From Paenibacillus polymyxa M1 (GTDB lineage: Bacteria > Bacillota > Bacilli > Paenibacillales > Paenibacillaceae), in contig NC_017542.1 in NCBI RefSeq assembly GCF_000237325.1, positions 2,239,501 to 2,303,500 of the forward strand: a stretch of 64,000 nt of DNA, in the 5' to 3' direction. The translations under genes and the position numbers were made by a program. The notes beneath the pieces are model-generated. The model searched no databases and had not been told where the DNA came from. It saw only the letters and a program-made list of their open reading frames with translations. Numbering within the stretch: the first letter of the stretch is position 1; each line of letters starts with the position of its first letter. This document shows positions 27,626-35,381 of the stretch, in pieces.

Positions 27626-29394
27626 TAGGATACCTCCCCTGAGGTCAGATCAGATTCCACTTGTTGCCGTTCATATTGTTGTCGGTACCATCCGTCAGCC
27701 TGAAGCAGCTCGTTGTGGGTTCCTTCCTCAATAATGCGTCCTTGCTCCAGCACGACGATCCGGTCTGCATGCTCTACAGCCGATAGACGGTGAGTGGAGA
27801 TCAAGGTTGTTTTACCCGAGCGCTTATGCCGGATATTGTCAATAATACGTGCTTCCGTGCGAGCATCTACAGCTGACAGTGCATCGTCGAGCACTAGAAT
27901 ATCTGGATCACCGATAAAGGCGCGCGCAAGCGAAACACGCTGCTTCTGACCACCGGACAGGGCGATGCCTTTTTCTCCGACCAGTGTATCCAGCCCATCG
28001 GACAGGGTACCCAAATCTTGGTCAAAGGCAGCCGTACGGATCGCTTCCATGATGTCGTCATCATCTGCCCCGGGCTTCCCGAACTGAATGTTCTCGCGCA
28101 CCGATTTGGAGAACAAGATTTGTTCTTGCGGCACGTAGCCAATCCAGCTGTGTAATTGTTCTACTGCAATGTCCTCCAGCCGGGTGTCGGAAATTAAAAT
28201 ATCACCACTGCCAGTCGGATATTCATGCAATAGCTGTTTGAGCAAAGTGGACTTCCCGCTGCCTGTTCGACCAACGACACCTAGTGTTTCTCCGCGTTTG
28301 AGCTCCAGGTTCACATGTGACAGATTGTCAACAGTGGAGGTAGGATAACGGAAAGTCACGTCTTTCATGGTGATGGATTCGGGACGATCCACTGGAACAG
28401 GTTGAGCTACATTCTGAACGTCTGGCTGGACATCGAGAGTTTCATTGACCCGGTCCAGAGAAGCGCTACCGCGCTGCATAATGTTAATCAGCTCGCCAAT
28501 AGCAAACATCGGCCAGATCATCATTCCTAGATACATGTTAAAAGATACTAGTTCGCCTAGCGTGATATCGTTATGAAATACCAGATATATACCATACCCG
28601 AGACCGATAACGTAGCTAAGTCCTACACATAAACGGATCGTCGGTTCAAAGAGAGCATCCATCCGGGCAACTGCCAAGTTTTTACGAAACACATCCTCAG
28701 TAATATCGGCAAAACGTTTTTCGTCCATTCGTTCTTGCACATAAGCTCGAATGACACGGATACCTGCCACCGACTCCAACACTTGGTCGTTCATATCGCC
28801 AAATGCATCCTGTGCCAGTGTGTAACGCTCATGTACGGCTTTACCGTAAATACTCATGGCCAGCGCAATAAAAGGAAGGGGCAGAATGGCCGCCAGTGTT
28901 AGCTTCCAGCTAATCAGGGTGCCCATGGCAACCAATACAACGGTAAGGTAGACAGTGGAGTCTGTTAATGTCAACATACCGAAGCCTGCTGTACTTGCTA
29001 CAGAGCGAAGGTCGTTCGTGGCACGAGCCATCAGATCACCTGTACGATTGCGTTCAAAAAATGGAGGGGTCATCCGCAGCAAATGATTCATAAAACGTGT
29101 GCGCAATAAGCGCTCCACCAGATTAGCACCACCAAACAGCTTGTGCATCCATATGTACGTAATGTAGTAGATGACGGCAAGAATCCCTATGATGTACAAA
29201 ATATAACGCCAAAGCGAGGACCAGGAAATCGAACCACGTACAATCTCATCAATGGCGCTGCCTAGCAGCCGAGGTGGAGCGAGCTCCAAAACGCCAACCG
29301 CAATCAGCAAAAACAATCCAATAGAGTATCGGCTTCGTTCTCTTTTAAAAAACCAGCCTAAATTTTTGAGTACTGAAAACAAGAGGAATCCCAT
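27625..29394 (-). CDS. bmrC: ABC exporter half-transporter, BmrC/YheI-like
   Basis: 589 residues: a six-helix TMD, then an NBD with Walker A GRTGSGKST, signature LSGGQKQRV and Walker B VLDDALSAVD. The catalytic Glu after Walker B is Asp, the degenerate-site hallmark of BmrC-type subunits paired with a BmrD subunit. It is first in the minus-strand operon, downstream of a leader ORF and terminator. The ATG at 29394 abuts AAAGG with little spacing; TTG 29382 is an alternative start. Confidence 0.88.
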   Translation of the reverse strand: MGFLLFSVLKNLGWFFKRERSRYSIGLFLLIAVGVLELAPPRLLGSAIDEIVRGSISWSSLWRYILYIIGILAVIYYITYIWMHKLFGGANLVERLLRTRFMNHLLRMTPPFFERNRTGDLMARATNDLRSVASTAGFGMLTLTDSTVYLTVVLVAMGTLISWKLTLAAILPLPFIALAMSIYGKAVHERYTLAQDAFGDMNDQVLESVAGIRVIRAYVQERMDEKRFADITEDVFRKNLAVARMDALFEPTIRLCVGLSYVIGLGYGIYLVFHNDITLGELVSFNMYLGMMIWPMFAIGELINIMQRGSASLDRVNETLDVQPDVQNVAQPVPVDRPESITMKDVTFRYPTSTVDNLSHVNLELKRGETLGVVGRTGSGKSTLLKQLLHEYPTGSGDILISDTRLEDIAVEQLHSWIGYVPQEQILFSKSVRENIQFGKPGADDDDIMEAIRTAAFDQDLGTLSDGLDTLVGEKGIALSGGQKQRVSLARAFIGDPDILVLDDALSAVDARTEARIIDNIRHKRSGKTTLISTHRLSAVEHADRIVVLEQGRIIEEGTHNELLQADGWYRQQYERQQVESDLTSGEVS

Positions 29395-29483
29395 CCTTTC
29401 ATGTCAAGTTCATTCGAGAGTTGTGTACCATTTTGAAGAAACAACAGCGGCTTGCTGCCACAAGTATAATTCGGCAACAGGCG

Positions 29484-29517
29484 CAAAAAAGGCATACCGT
29501 CCGCAGACGATATGCCT
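29484..29517 (-). terminator. Attenuator terminator in the bmrCD-like leader
   Basis: On the minus strand GGCATATCGTC-TGCG-GACGGTATGCC is followed by TTTTTT. Upstream at about 29553-29562 the RNA carries CGAGTATGC, which can pair with GCATATCG of the terminator's 5' arm (one bulged G), giving a candidate antiterminator. Confidence 0.75.
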
Positions 29518-29600
29518 TAAATCTCAATATCATATGGCGCGCAGGTATTCTCAGCATACTCGCCACTGAAAAACTGCTTAAACGCAGGCAGCCACTCGTA

Positions 29601-29714
29601 TTAAACCATACAACAGGAATGGCCCAATTCTGAAGGATGCGACAGGGGAGATGCTCCGGTATGAAGTTGTTGTGTTTGTAGATGTGGGTGAAATACAATC
29701 ATAAATTTTAGCAC
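29601..29714 (-). CDS. Leader peptide ORF upstream of bmrCD-like genes (BmrB-like)
   Basis: A 37-codon ORF starts with GTG at 29714 behind GAAAGGAGTGTTTCCG and ends in ...GHSCCMV. It has its own promoter upstream and an intrinsic terminator 84 bases downstream, before bmrC. In B. subtilis, bmrB is a small leader ORF whose translation controls a terminator ahead of bmrCD under ribosome-targeting antibiotics. The arrangement here is the same, although the peptide sequence itself was not recognised as BmrB. Confidence 0.6.
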   Translation of the reverse strand: MLKFMIVFHPHLQTQQLHTGASPLSHPSELGHSCCMV

Positions 29715-29809
29715 CGGAAACACTCCTTTCTTCCTCAAAATGGGTTCATTCTTACATGAGTTATCGTTCAAATTGGTAATAAATTTCAAAATGGATCTCG
29801 TATGGTTGA

Positions 29810-29839
29810 ATCTTAACACCCTCTTTTGCGAATTGTCAA
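29810..29839 (-). promoter_or_regulatory. Promoter of the leader-bmrCD transcript
   Basis: Minus-strand TTGACA (29834-29839), 18-base spacer, TAAGAT (29810-29815); start near 29803, ~90 bases before the leader ORF. Confidence 0.55.
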
Positions 29840-29968
29840 ACCTTTTTCAAAAAAATGTATATGACTTGTCCAGGAAGACGCATGGGGAGAGACGGTTGGT
29901 CGTTATTCCAAAAGATGCTATGATATAGTTGGCAAGACGTCATTTGTACAAGGAGATGAGCATAACGC

Positions 29969-30271
29969 ATGAGCATACAGGTAACTGAACCTGCGGCACA
30001 GTGGTACATTAAGGAGCTTGGTTTGAATCGTGGAGATTCCATCCGTTTTTTTGTTCGCTATAGTTCCGGCGGTGGGTTGCATCCAGGCTTTTCTCTGGGA
30101 ATTGCCGTAGAGCCTCCGCAGCACCCCGCATTACAGCATGAAGCGGCTGGCATTACGTTTTATATGGAGGATCAGGATTACTGGTATCTGAAAGGCCATC
30201 ATCTGGAAGTGAAGTATTTGAAGGAACATGACGACATTATTTACACCTATGAAAAGGATGAACAAGCTTAA
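29969..30271 (+). CDS. yneR: HesB/IscA-fold protein of the YneR type
   Basis: 100 residues of the HesB-like fold (VTEPAAQWYIKELGL, IRFFVRYSSGGGLHPGFSLGI). The conserved cysteines of A-type Fe-S carriers are absent, as in B. subtilis YneR and YqkB-type proteins, so Fe-S carrier activity is doubtful. It is a single gene with ribosome site AAGGAG. The function is unknown. Confidence 0.82.
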   Translation: MSIQVTEPAAQWYIKELGLNRGDSIRFFVRYSSGGGLHPGFSLGIAVEPPQHPALQHEAAGITFYMEDQDYWYLKGHHLEVKYLKEHDDIIYTYEKDEQA

Positions 30272-30318
30272 TGCCTCCACGTTAAAAATAGCGTGCCAGT
30301 AATGGTTTTTGGACATGA

Positions 30319-30376
30319 AAAGCGGCGGAGTATCGTGTGGCAGGAGATGAAGCTGCACATGATACTCCGCCGCTTT
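30319..30376. terminator. Long bidirectional terminator
   Basis: A 16-bp perfect inverted repeat (AAAGCGGCGGAGTATC and its complement) separates convergent genes at 30271 and 30404. Confidence 0.8.
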
Positions 30377-30403
30377 ATTGTGGTTAGGGCAGGATGTTGT
30401 ATG

Positions 30404-30916
30404 TTAAGGGTTGTTAAACATCGGACCATCGACTGCAAAATCAAAATCATCAATATCGTACACATGTACAGGTACGGAAGCTTCGATAATGCGGTGGATC
30501 CAGTCCAGTTGATCAGTCAGGATGGGTAATGCTTCACGCTGAGCTGTCAACACCAGTTCGGTTTCAATCGGATCAAAATATTCTCCGTAATGCGCCGTAT
30601 CAACTGCATTAATGACAATGAGTGATGTATTGGCATCGAATAGGATCGGCAAGCTTTTCGCCCAAGGCATCTGAAGGGCACGTCGAATTTTTTTCTGATT
30701 CAACGGTTCTTCAAAATAACTGATCAGCTCACTTACCTTTCGCTTCACATGTTGATCGTCCATAGGGTTATCCATGAGAGGCTCTGTGCTGTCCTGGAAT
30801 TCGTACAGCTCTAGCAGTGATGTGTAGGGCACTATATATTCCACAGGGGCGGGAGATGTAAGCAACTGGCCGTATATAGCCACCATTACAGCTTCCGTTA
30901 CAAATTGTCGAGACAT
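30404..30916 (-). CDS. Uncharacterised protein conserved in Paenibacillus
   Basis: 170 residues, acidic and soluble, starting MSRQFVTEAVMVAIYGQ and ending DDFDFAVDGPMFNNP. No catalytic motif, signal peptide or membrane helix is visible. Similar proteins have been labelled 'ADP-heptose synthase' in some genomes. I see no nucleotidyltransferase HxGH or ribokinase motif to support that name. It is monocistronic with its own terminator. Confidence 0.75.
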   Translation of the reverse strand: MSRQFVTEAVMVAIYGQLLTSPAPVEYIVPYTSLLELYEFQDSTEPLMDNPMDDQHVKRKVSELISYFEEPLNQKKIRRALQMPWAKSLPILFDANTSLIVINAVDTAHYGEYFDPIETELVLTAQREALPILTDQLDWIHRIIEASVPVHVYDIDDFDFAVDGPMFNNP

Positions 30917-31055
30917 CGGTCAAGCCTCCTGCATTTACCAAATTATGCGATATGAGTATAACACAAAGCGGGACTGAATTCAGCCAGATATGCAGATTGC
31001 TATCATTCATTTGTATATTTGTTGAACGGCTCTTTTTAATCCTGTGTCTAGAAAT

Positions 31056-31499
31056 TTAGGAGCGACCGATTAATAAGGAGAGCAGCCCGGCAGCAATCAG
31101 AGGTCCAACCGGAACCCCTTTAAAGAAGGCAACGCCAATGACGGTCCCAATCAGTAGACCTGTTACAATAATAGGCTGTCCGGACATCAGAGTTACTCCG
31201 CGGCCGCCAAGGTAGGCTACCAGAATTCCGATACCAATCGCGAGCAGGGACTTCCAGTGCAGGAAGGACTCTGTCACCTGATTGATGCTGATTTTACCGC
31301 TGGCTAGCGGGGTCATGACCCCAATCGTCAAAATAATTATTCCGATCGTTAGGCCATACTTTTCAAGCCAGGGGAAAGCAGTATGAAAGCTGGTTACCCG
31401 CAGCAGTAGTAGTACAACCATAGCAATCGTCACGGTTGAGTTGCCACTGATAATTCCAAGGCCGGCTAGTACCAGTAAGATAAGTGAGCTGTAATCCAT
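31056..31499 (-). CDS. ytwI: DUF441 family membrane protein (YtwI-like)
   Basis: 147 residues with four hydrophobic segments and the family pattern [18 protein letters not shown] at the N-terminus and [19 protein letters not shown] at the C-terminus. DUF441 proteins have no established function. It lies 22 bases downstream of the YpdA-type gene on the same strand, so the two may be co-transcribed. Confidence 0.88.
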   Translation of the reverse strand: MDYSSLILLVLAGLGIISGNSTVTIAMVVLLLLRVTSFHTAFPWLEKYGLTIGIIILTIGVMTPLASGKISINQVTESFLHWKSLLAIGIGILVAYLGGRGVTLMSGQPIIVTGLLIGTVIGVAFFKGVPVGPLIAAGLLSLLIGRS

Positions 31500-31521
31500 T
31501 CAGTTGTTCTCCTTCGATCGT

Positions 31522-32493
31522 TTAACTTTGGATATGTTCGGCGATTTGACGCCCGTGCCAGCGCCCTGTTTCAATAAACACTTCATTGGCATTGCTGCCT
31601 GAAGCGATAACTCCGGCGACATATATACCTGGGATGTTAGTTTCCATCGTGGTTGGATTAAATTCAGGTTTGTCCAGGTCCTCAGCCATGTGGACGCCGA
31701 CAGACTCCAGTAGTTTTCGTTCTGGGTGAAATCCTGTTAGTGCCAGTACAAAATCGTTTTCGAGCTGGAACGCTTCTGTATTCATCGGACTGACGATGAC
31801 ATGGTCTGGATGAATTTCGGTAATGCGTGCGCCTAAGTGCAGCGTGATCTTCCCTTTTTGTACCATACTGTCGAATAATGGACGAACCCATGGTTTGATA
31901 TATGGGGACAACTCATTACGACGATAAACCATATCAATCGTAGCCCCGACCCGCACCAATTCCATTGCAGCATCTACCGCAGAGTTACTGCCGCCGATGA
32001 CTGCGACTCGGGTTCCTGTATAGGGATGAGCTTCGCTGAAATAGTGAGTGACTTTATCCAATTGTTCCCCAGGAATGCCTAAATAGTTCGGATGATCAAA
32101 ATATCCCGTAGCCACTACGACATAGCGTGTCGAATAGCTCTTGGATATTTCCCGTTTGCTTAGGGTATGTACGGTAAATGTACCGTCTTCCTGCCGCTGA
32201 ATGGATTGAGCCTCCTCATAATGCTGAATGTCCAGGTTATAATGTGAGGCTACTTTGCGATAGTACGCTAGTGCTTCATGACGAAAAGGCTTGTCATTGG
32301 GAGTGCTGAACGGAACATCACCGATTTCCAATAGTTCGGCGGTGCTAAAAAACTGCATATTTGTCGGATACAGAAAAATGGAGTGAACGATGTTGCTTTT
32401 TTCAATAATGATCGTTCGCAAACCTCTGCGGCTGCATTCGATTGCAGCGGATAGTCCGCAAGGTCCGCCACCGATAATGATTACGTCGTGCAT
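31522..32493 (-). CDS. ypdA: YpdA-family bacillithiol disulfide reductase
   Basis: 323 residues, FAD/NAD(P) oxidoreductase. The N-terminal FAD motif IIGGGPCGLSAA carries the family-typical GPCGLS cysteine and the second nucleotide motif is VIGGSNSAVDAAMEL. YpdA (Bdr) reduces oxidised bacillithiol (BSSB) with NADPH. Paenibacillus makes bacillithiol, so the role fits. It has a strong upstream site (GGAGGTTCATCCAA on the minus strand). Confidence 0.9.
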   Translation of the reverse strand: MHDVIIIGGGPCGLSAAIECSRRGLRTIIIEKSNIVHSIFLYPTNMQFFSTAELLEIGDVPFSTPNDKPFRHEALAYYRKVASHYNLDIQHYEEAQSIQRQEDGTFTVHTLSKREISKSYSTRYVVVATGYFDHPNYLGIPGEQLDKVTHYFSEAHPYTGTRVAVIGGSNSAVDAAMELVRVGATIDMVYRRNELSPYIKPWVRPLFDSMVQKGKITLHLGARITEIHPDHVIVSPMNTEAFQLENDFVLALTGFHPERKLLESVGVHMAEDLDKPEFNPTTMETNIPGIYVAGVIASGSNANEVFIETGRWHGRQIAEHIQS

Positions 32494-32649
32494 TTGGATG
32501 AACCTCCAGTTATATTGGTTTATTTCGTCAAACGGATCTCAGAATTGATGCAAATAGCACAGTATGTGAGAAGTTTTCAAATAATAATCCTACCGTAATG
32601 TGTGCATAATATCCAGCCGTTTTCAGAAAGAGATAATGTGAGGGAAGAA

Positions 32650-32692
32650 TTGACAGACACTTTTAACATACATATAATTAGATGAACATCTA
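32650..32692 (+). promoter_or_regulatory. Consensus promoter with ArsR-type operator palindrome
   Basis: TTGACA, 17 bases, TATAAT, followed without a gap by TAGATG-AA-CATCTA (32679-32692), a 6-2-6 palindrome over the expected transcription start. This is the usual operator position for an autorepressing ArsR-family protein, and such a gene follows. Confidence 0.7.
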
Positions 32693-32754
32693 TTTAGATT
32701 AAGCGAATTCGCTTGCTTAGCAAACCTGTAGTAGTGAAAAGAGGTGCAGTTACA

Positions 32755-33351
32755 ATGCAACTAGATAAAATGGTCAATTATCATAAAGCACTTGCGGACC
32801 CGACACGTATGCGAATATTACTCCTTTTATCCCGTGGGGAGATGCATGGCCAAGCTTTGGCGAAAAAGCTAAACCTATCACAGCCTACAGTTACGCATCA
32901 TGCTTCCAAACTCCGTGAGGTTGGGTTAATTAAGGAACGACGTGATAAAAACACGGTGTATTTTACACTGAATCCAGAGCTGATTCGGCAGCATGCCGAG
33001 GCGACTGTGCGTTTTATCTTTGAAAAAGGAGAGGAAGAGGAAGATATGTCCGAACTGAATGAAACGTTGGAAGCAACGGTTTTACGCAATTTTTTTGCCA
33101 AGGACGGCAAGTTACGTCAAATTCCTGCCCAGTATAAGAAAAAATTGATCGTACTTCAGATGCTCGCCGAAAAGCTGGAGCCAGGCCGCATCTATCCTGA
33201 ACGTGAACTAAACGAATGGATCAAGCAATACCATGAGGATTTTGCAACGATTCGGCGTGAACTGATCATGCATCAGTTTATGTACAGAGAGCGGGAAATG
33301 TACGAATTGAATCCGCGTGAAATGTGGACACGATGGGATCAAGTGCGTTAA
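32755..33351 (+). CDS. ArsR-family regulator with C-terminal DUF2087
   Basis: 198 residues: an ArsR winged helix (ALADPTRMRILLLL, then the recognition helix LSQPTVTHHASKLREVGLI) joined to a DUF2087 domain (IPAQYKKKLIVLQML, YPERELNEWIKQYHEDFATIRRELI). There is no CxC metal site in the expected helix, so the signal is probably not a metal. ATG 32755 follows AGAGGTG. A palindrome covers its promoter, implying autoregulation. Confidence 0.87.
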   Translation: MQLDKMVNYHKALADPTRMRILLLLSRGEMHGQALAKKLNLSQPTVTHHASKLREVGLIKERRDKNTVYFTLNPELIRQHAEATVRFIFEKGEEEEDMSELNETLEATVLRNFFAKDGKLRQIPAQYKKKLIVLQMLAEKLEPGRIYPERELNEWIKQYHEDFATIRRELIMHQFMYREREMYELNPREMWTRWDQVR

Positions 33352-33389
33352 ACGAAACTTGAAATAGTTTAAAATATTTGAAATCAGCC

Positions 33390-33418
33390 TTGACAGACAA
33401 TTGATGGACTTGTATGAT
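33390..33418 (+). promoter_or_regulatory. Promoter of the leader upstream of the rsgA paralogue
   Basis: TTGACA, 17 bases, TATGAT, starting 39 bases after the ArsR stop codon. Confidence 0.7.
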
Positions 33419-33448
33419 AAAGGAAATTTTAGGAGGAGGCGATGTTAT

Positions 33449-33520
33449 ATGCGTACGAACATGAGTGGATGGGTTCAGCAGCAGAATGACTTGTCTCCCG
33501 CACGGACGATGCACGGCTAA
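33449..33520 (+). CDS. Short leader ORF (23 codons) ahead of the rsgA paralogue
   Basis: An ATG follows AGGAGGAGGCGATGTTAT and encodes 23 residues beginning MRTNMSGWVQQQ and ending PARTMHG. An overlapping alternative frame from ATG 33442 gives 15 residues with tighter spacing. The ORF is followed by two small hairpins and a strong terminator (33577-33610), and a near-copy of that terminator lies at 33714-33741. The layout suggests a leader-peptide attenuator or an independent micropeptide. The peptide is not recognised. Confidence 0.45.
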   Translation: MRTNMSGWVQQQNDLSPARTMHG

Positions 33521-33576
33521 AGACTGTTAGATCTATAGTCTTTGCTCAGCAGTTGGTTGGACAGTAGAACCAACGA

Positions 33577-33610
33577 AATCCGCAGGGAGTGATTCCCTGC
33601 GGATTTTTTT
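33577..33610 (+). terminator. Terminator 1 of the leader
   Basis: AATCCGCAGGGA-GTGA-TTCCCTGCGGATT followed by TTTTTT; an upstream GTTGGTT/AACCAAC hairpin at 33552-33574 abuts it. Confidence 0.85.
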
Positions 33611-33713
33611 ATGGTCAAGTGTTTTGTTATCCGTTTGTTGGTTTTGGGAGTGGTCTATGTAAGACTGCTTGCATATGTGAACGAACGGATCACATCGCCT
33701 GAACTGTATAGCC

Positions 33714-33741
33714 TCCGCAGGGGTTTCCCTGCGGATTTTTT
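33714..33741 (+). terminator. Terminator 2, near-duplicate of terminator 1
   Basis: TCCGCAGGG-GTTT-CCCTGCGGA followed by TTTTTTG, 87 bases before the rsgA start. It shares the CCGCAGGG/CCCTGCGG stem with the first. Confidence 0.8.
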
Positions 33742-33827
33742 GCGTTGTTTGCTTGCGGAGAGAAAATGTACACCTATCGAGTAACGTTACATCCAGAAAA
33801 ATTAAACATAATTTCAGGAGGAAAATA

Positions 33828-34925
33828 ATGAGTATACACGAATACGGTTGGTCTGATTACTGGAACGGTTTTTGGGACCAATGGAAGCAAAGCTATGAGG
33901 AACGAGCAGGAAACACGCAGATACGTCCTGCCCGCTTGATTGCCGATTATGGGCAAAAGGTGAAGCTTATTACGATGGATGGGGAACGCTGGGGAGCTGC
34001 TTCAGGTAAGCTAAGGCATGCTATGGTTGATCCAGCGGAAATGCCAGCTGTAGGGGATTGGGTGGCCATCACCACGTCGGACGAAGTATCGGATGCAGTA
34101 ATCCATGCTGTCTTGCCACGCAAAAGCCAAATATCTAGACAGGCCGCGGGCTTTGAGACGAAAGAGCAACTCATCGCAACCAATGTAGATACGCTTTTTC
34201 TTGTTAATGCGTTGAATCATGATTTTAATATGCGCAGATTAGAACGGTATTTAATAATGGCCTGGAATAGCGGCGTAAACCCGGTTGTCGTGTTGAGTAA
34301 GAGTGACCTTTGTGACGATGTCGAACAGCGGGTTGCAGAAGCGGAGGGAGTTGCTCCTGGAGTACCTGTTATCGTTATTTCTGCTTTGCAGAACGAAGGC
34401 AGAGAGCAGCTGGAAGCGTTTCTTCAACCTGGCTGTACGGTTGCTTTGACTGGCTCTTCTGGTAGTGGCAAATCCACAATAGTGAACTGGCTTTCCGGAG
34501 CAGAAGTTCAACTGACACAGGATGTGAGGGAGGAAGACAGCCGAGGCAGGCATACAACCACACACCGACAACTTTTTCCCATTGCAAAGCAAGCTGTTTT
34601 GCTGGATACACCCGGGATGCGCGAGCTTAATCTGTGGGATGATTCCAAGGGTGTAGCTCATACCTTTGCCGATATTATGGAAACCGCGCAGCAATGTCGT
34701 TTTGCCGATTGTAAGCATAAGGGAGAAGCTGGCTGTGCGGTGGAGGAAGCTATCCAAAAAGGGGAATTATCAGAATCTAGAGTAAACAATTATCGCAAGA
34801 TGCAACGGGAACTAGAGTATCAGGCACGCAAGGAAGCAGACCGACGTAGAAAGGATAGCCGTTCAAGTACAACTCCGGGCCGTAAGGATCAGCGAAGCGG
34901 TTGGCGACGTGATGTGGAGTGGTAA
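33828..34925 (+). CDS. rsgA: RsgA-type circularly permuted ribosome-associated GTPase (paralogue)
   Basis: 365 residues: an OB-fold N-terminus, then permuted GTPase motifs in the order G4 (VVLSKSDL), G1 (GSSGSGKST), G3 (DTPGMREL), then a zinc motif (CRFADCKHKGEAGC) and a basic C-terminal tail. RsgA assists 30S maturation. The N-terminal HEYGWSDYWNGFW extension and the distance from the cell-division/ylo cluster suggest a second copy rather than the housekeeping yloQ. ATG 33828 follows CAGGAGGAAAATA. Confidence 0.88.
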   Translation: MSIHEYGWSDYWNGFWDQWKQSYEERAGNTQIRPARLIADYGQKVKLITMDGERWGAASGKLRHAMVDPAEMPAVGDWVAITTSDEVSDAVIHAVLPRKSQISRQAAGFETKEQLIATNVDTLFLVNALNHDFNMRRLERYLIMAWNSGVNPVVVLSKSDLCDDVEQRVAEAEGVAPGVPVIVISALQNEGREQLEAFLQPGCTVALTGSSGSGKSTIVNWLSGAEVQLTQDVREEDSRGRHTTTHRQLFPIAKQAVLLDTPGMRELNLWDDSKGVAHTFADIMETAQQCRFADCKHKGEAGCAVEEAIQKGELSESRVNNYRKMQRELEYQARKEADRRRKDSRSSTTPGRKDQRSGWRRDVEW

Positions 34926-35007
34926 GTCGAGCTGTTTTGTAACATCATTTGTAGAAAAATAAGAAAATCTATGTGGTAGTCGGCATATGGTGTAAAGGGG
35001 TGAACAT

Positions 35008-35346
35008 ATGCCGAACTACAGCATTGTGGTGGATTTATCGGATCGTCGTCTATATTTAAAAGATGGAAGTCAGATCGTTCTTAGTTATCCAGTCGGTATT
35101 GGGAAGGTGGCTACACAGACACCGCATGGGCAGTTTACGATTATTAACAAACAGCCCAATCCGGGCGGTCCTTTCGGAGCGTTCTGGATGGGGCTGTCCA
35201 AGCCGCATTATGGCATTCACGGCACCAATGAGCCATCGTCCATTGGCCAGATGGTGTCACATGGCTGTATTCGAATGCAGAATAAGGATGTGCTGGAGCT
35301 TCAGGAGAAGGTAAGTATAGGAACGCCGGTCACGATACAGCCATAA
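35008..35346 (+). CDS. L,D-transpeptidase (YkuD domain), minimal form
   Basis: 112 residues comprising essentially one YkuD domain with the catalytic signature [10 protein letters not shown] ... [11 protein letters not shown] (active Cys in HGCIR). The family makes 3-3 crosslinks in peptidoglycan or hydrolyses and exchanges D-amino acids. No signal peptide or LysM domain is present, so export is unclear; spore-associated cytosolic forms are known in Bacillales. Ribosome site AAAGGGGTGAACAT. Confidence 0.9.
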   Translation: MPNYSIVVDLSDRRLYLKDGSQIVLSYPVGIGKVATQTPHGQFTIINKQPNPGGPFGAFWMGLSKPHYGIHGTNEPSSIGQMVSHGCIRMQNKDVLELQEKVSIGTPVTIQP

Positions 35347-35381
35347 CGTCTAGACGATATAGGATTCCTTTGGCTGCCTAG

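Noticed and set aside
29399..29698. 99-codon minus-strand frame upstream of the ABC genes
   Set aside because: It runs through the attenuator terminator and overlaps the better-supported leader ORF; it has no ribosome site.
33611..33781. Open frame from ATG 33611 between the twin terminators
   Set aside because: It has no ribosome site and reads through the second terminator stem; the peptide looks random.
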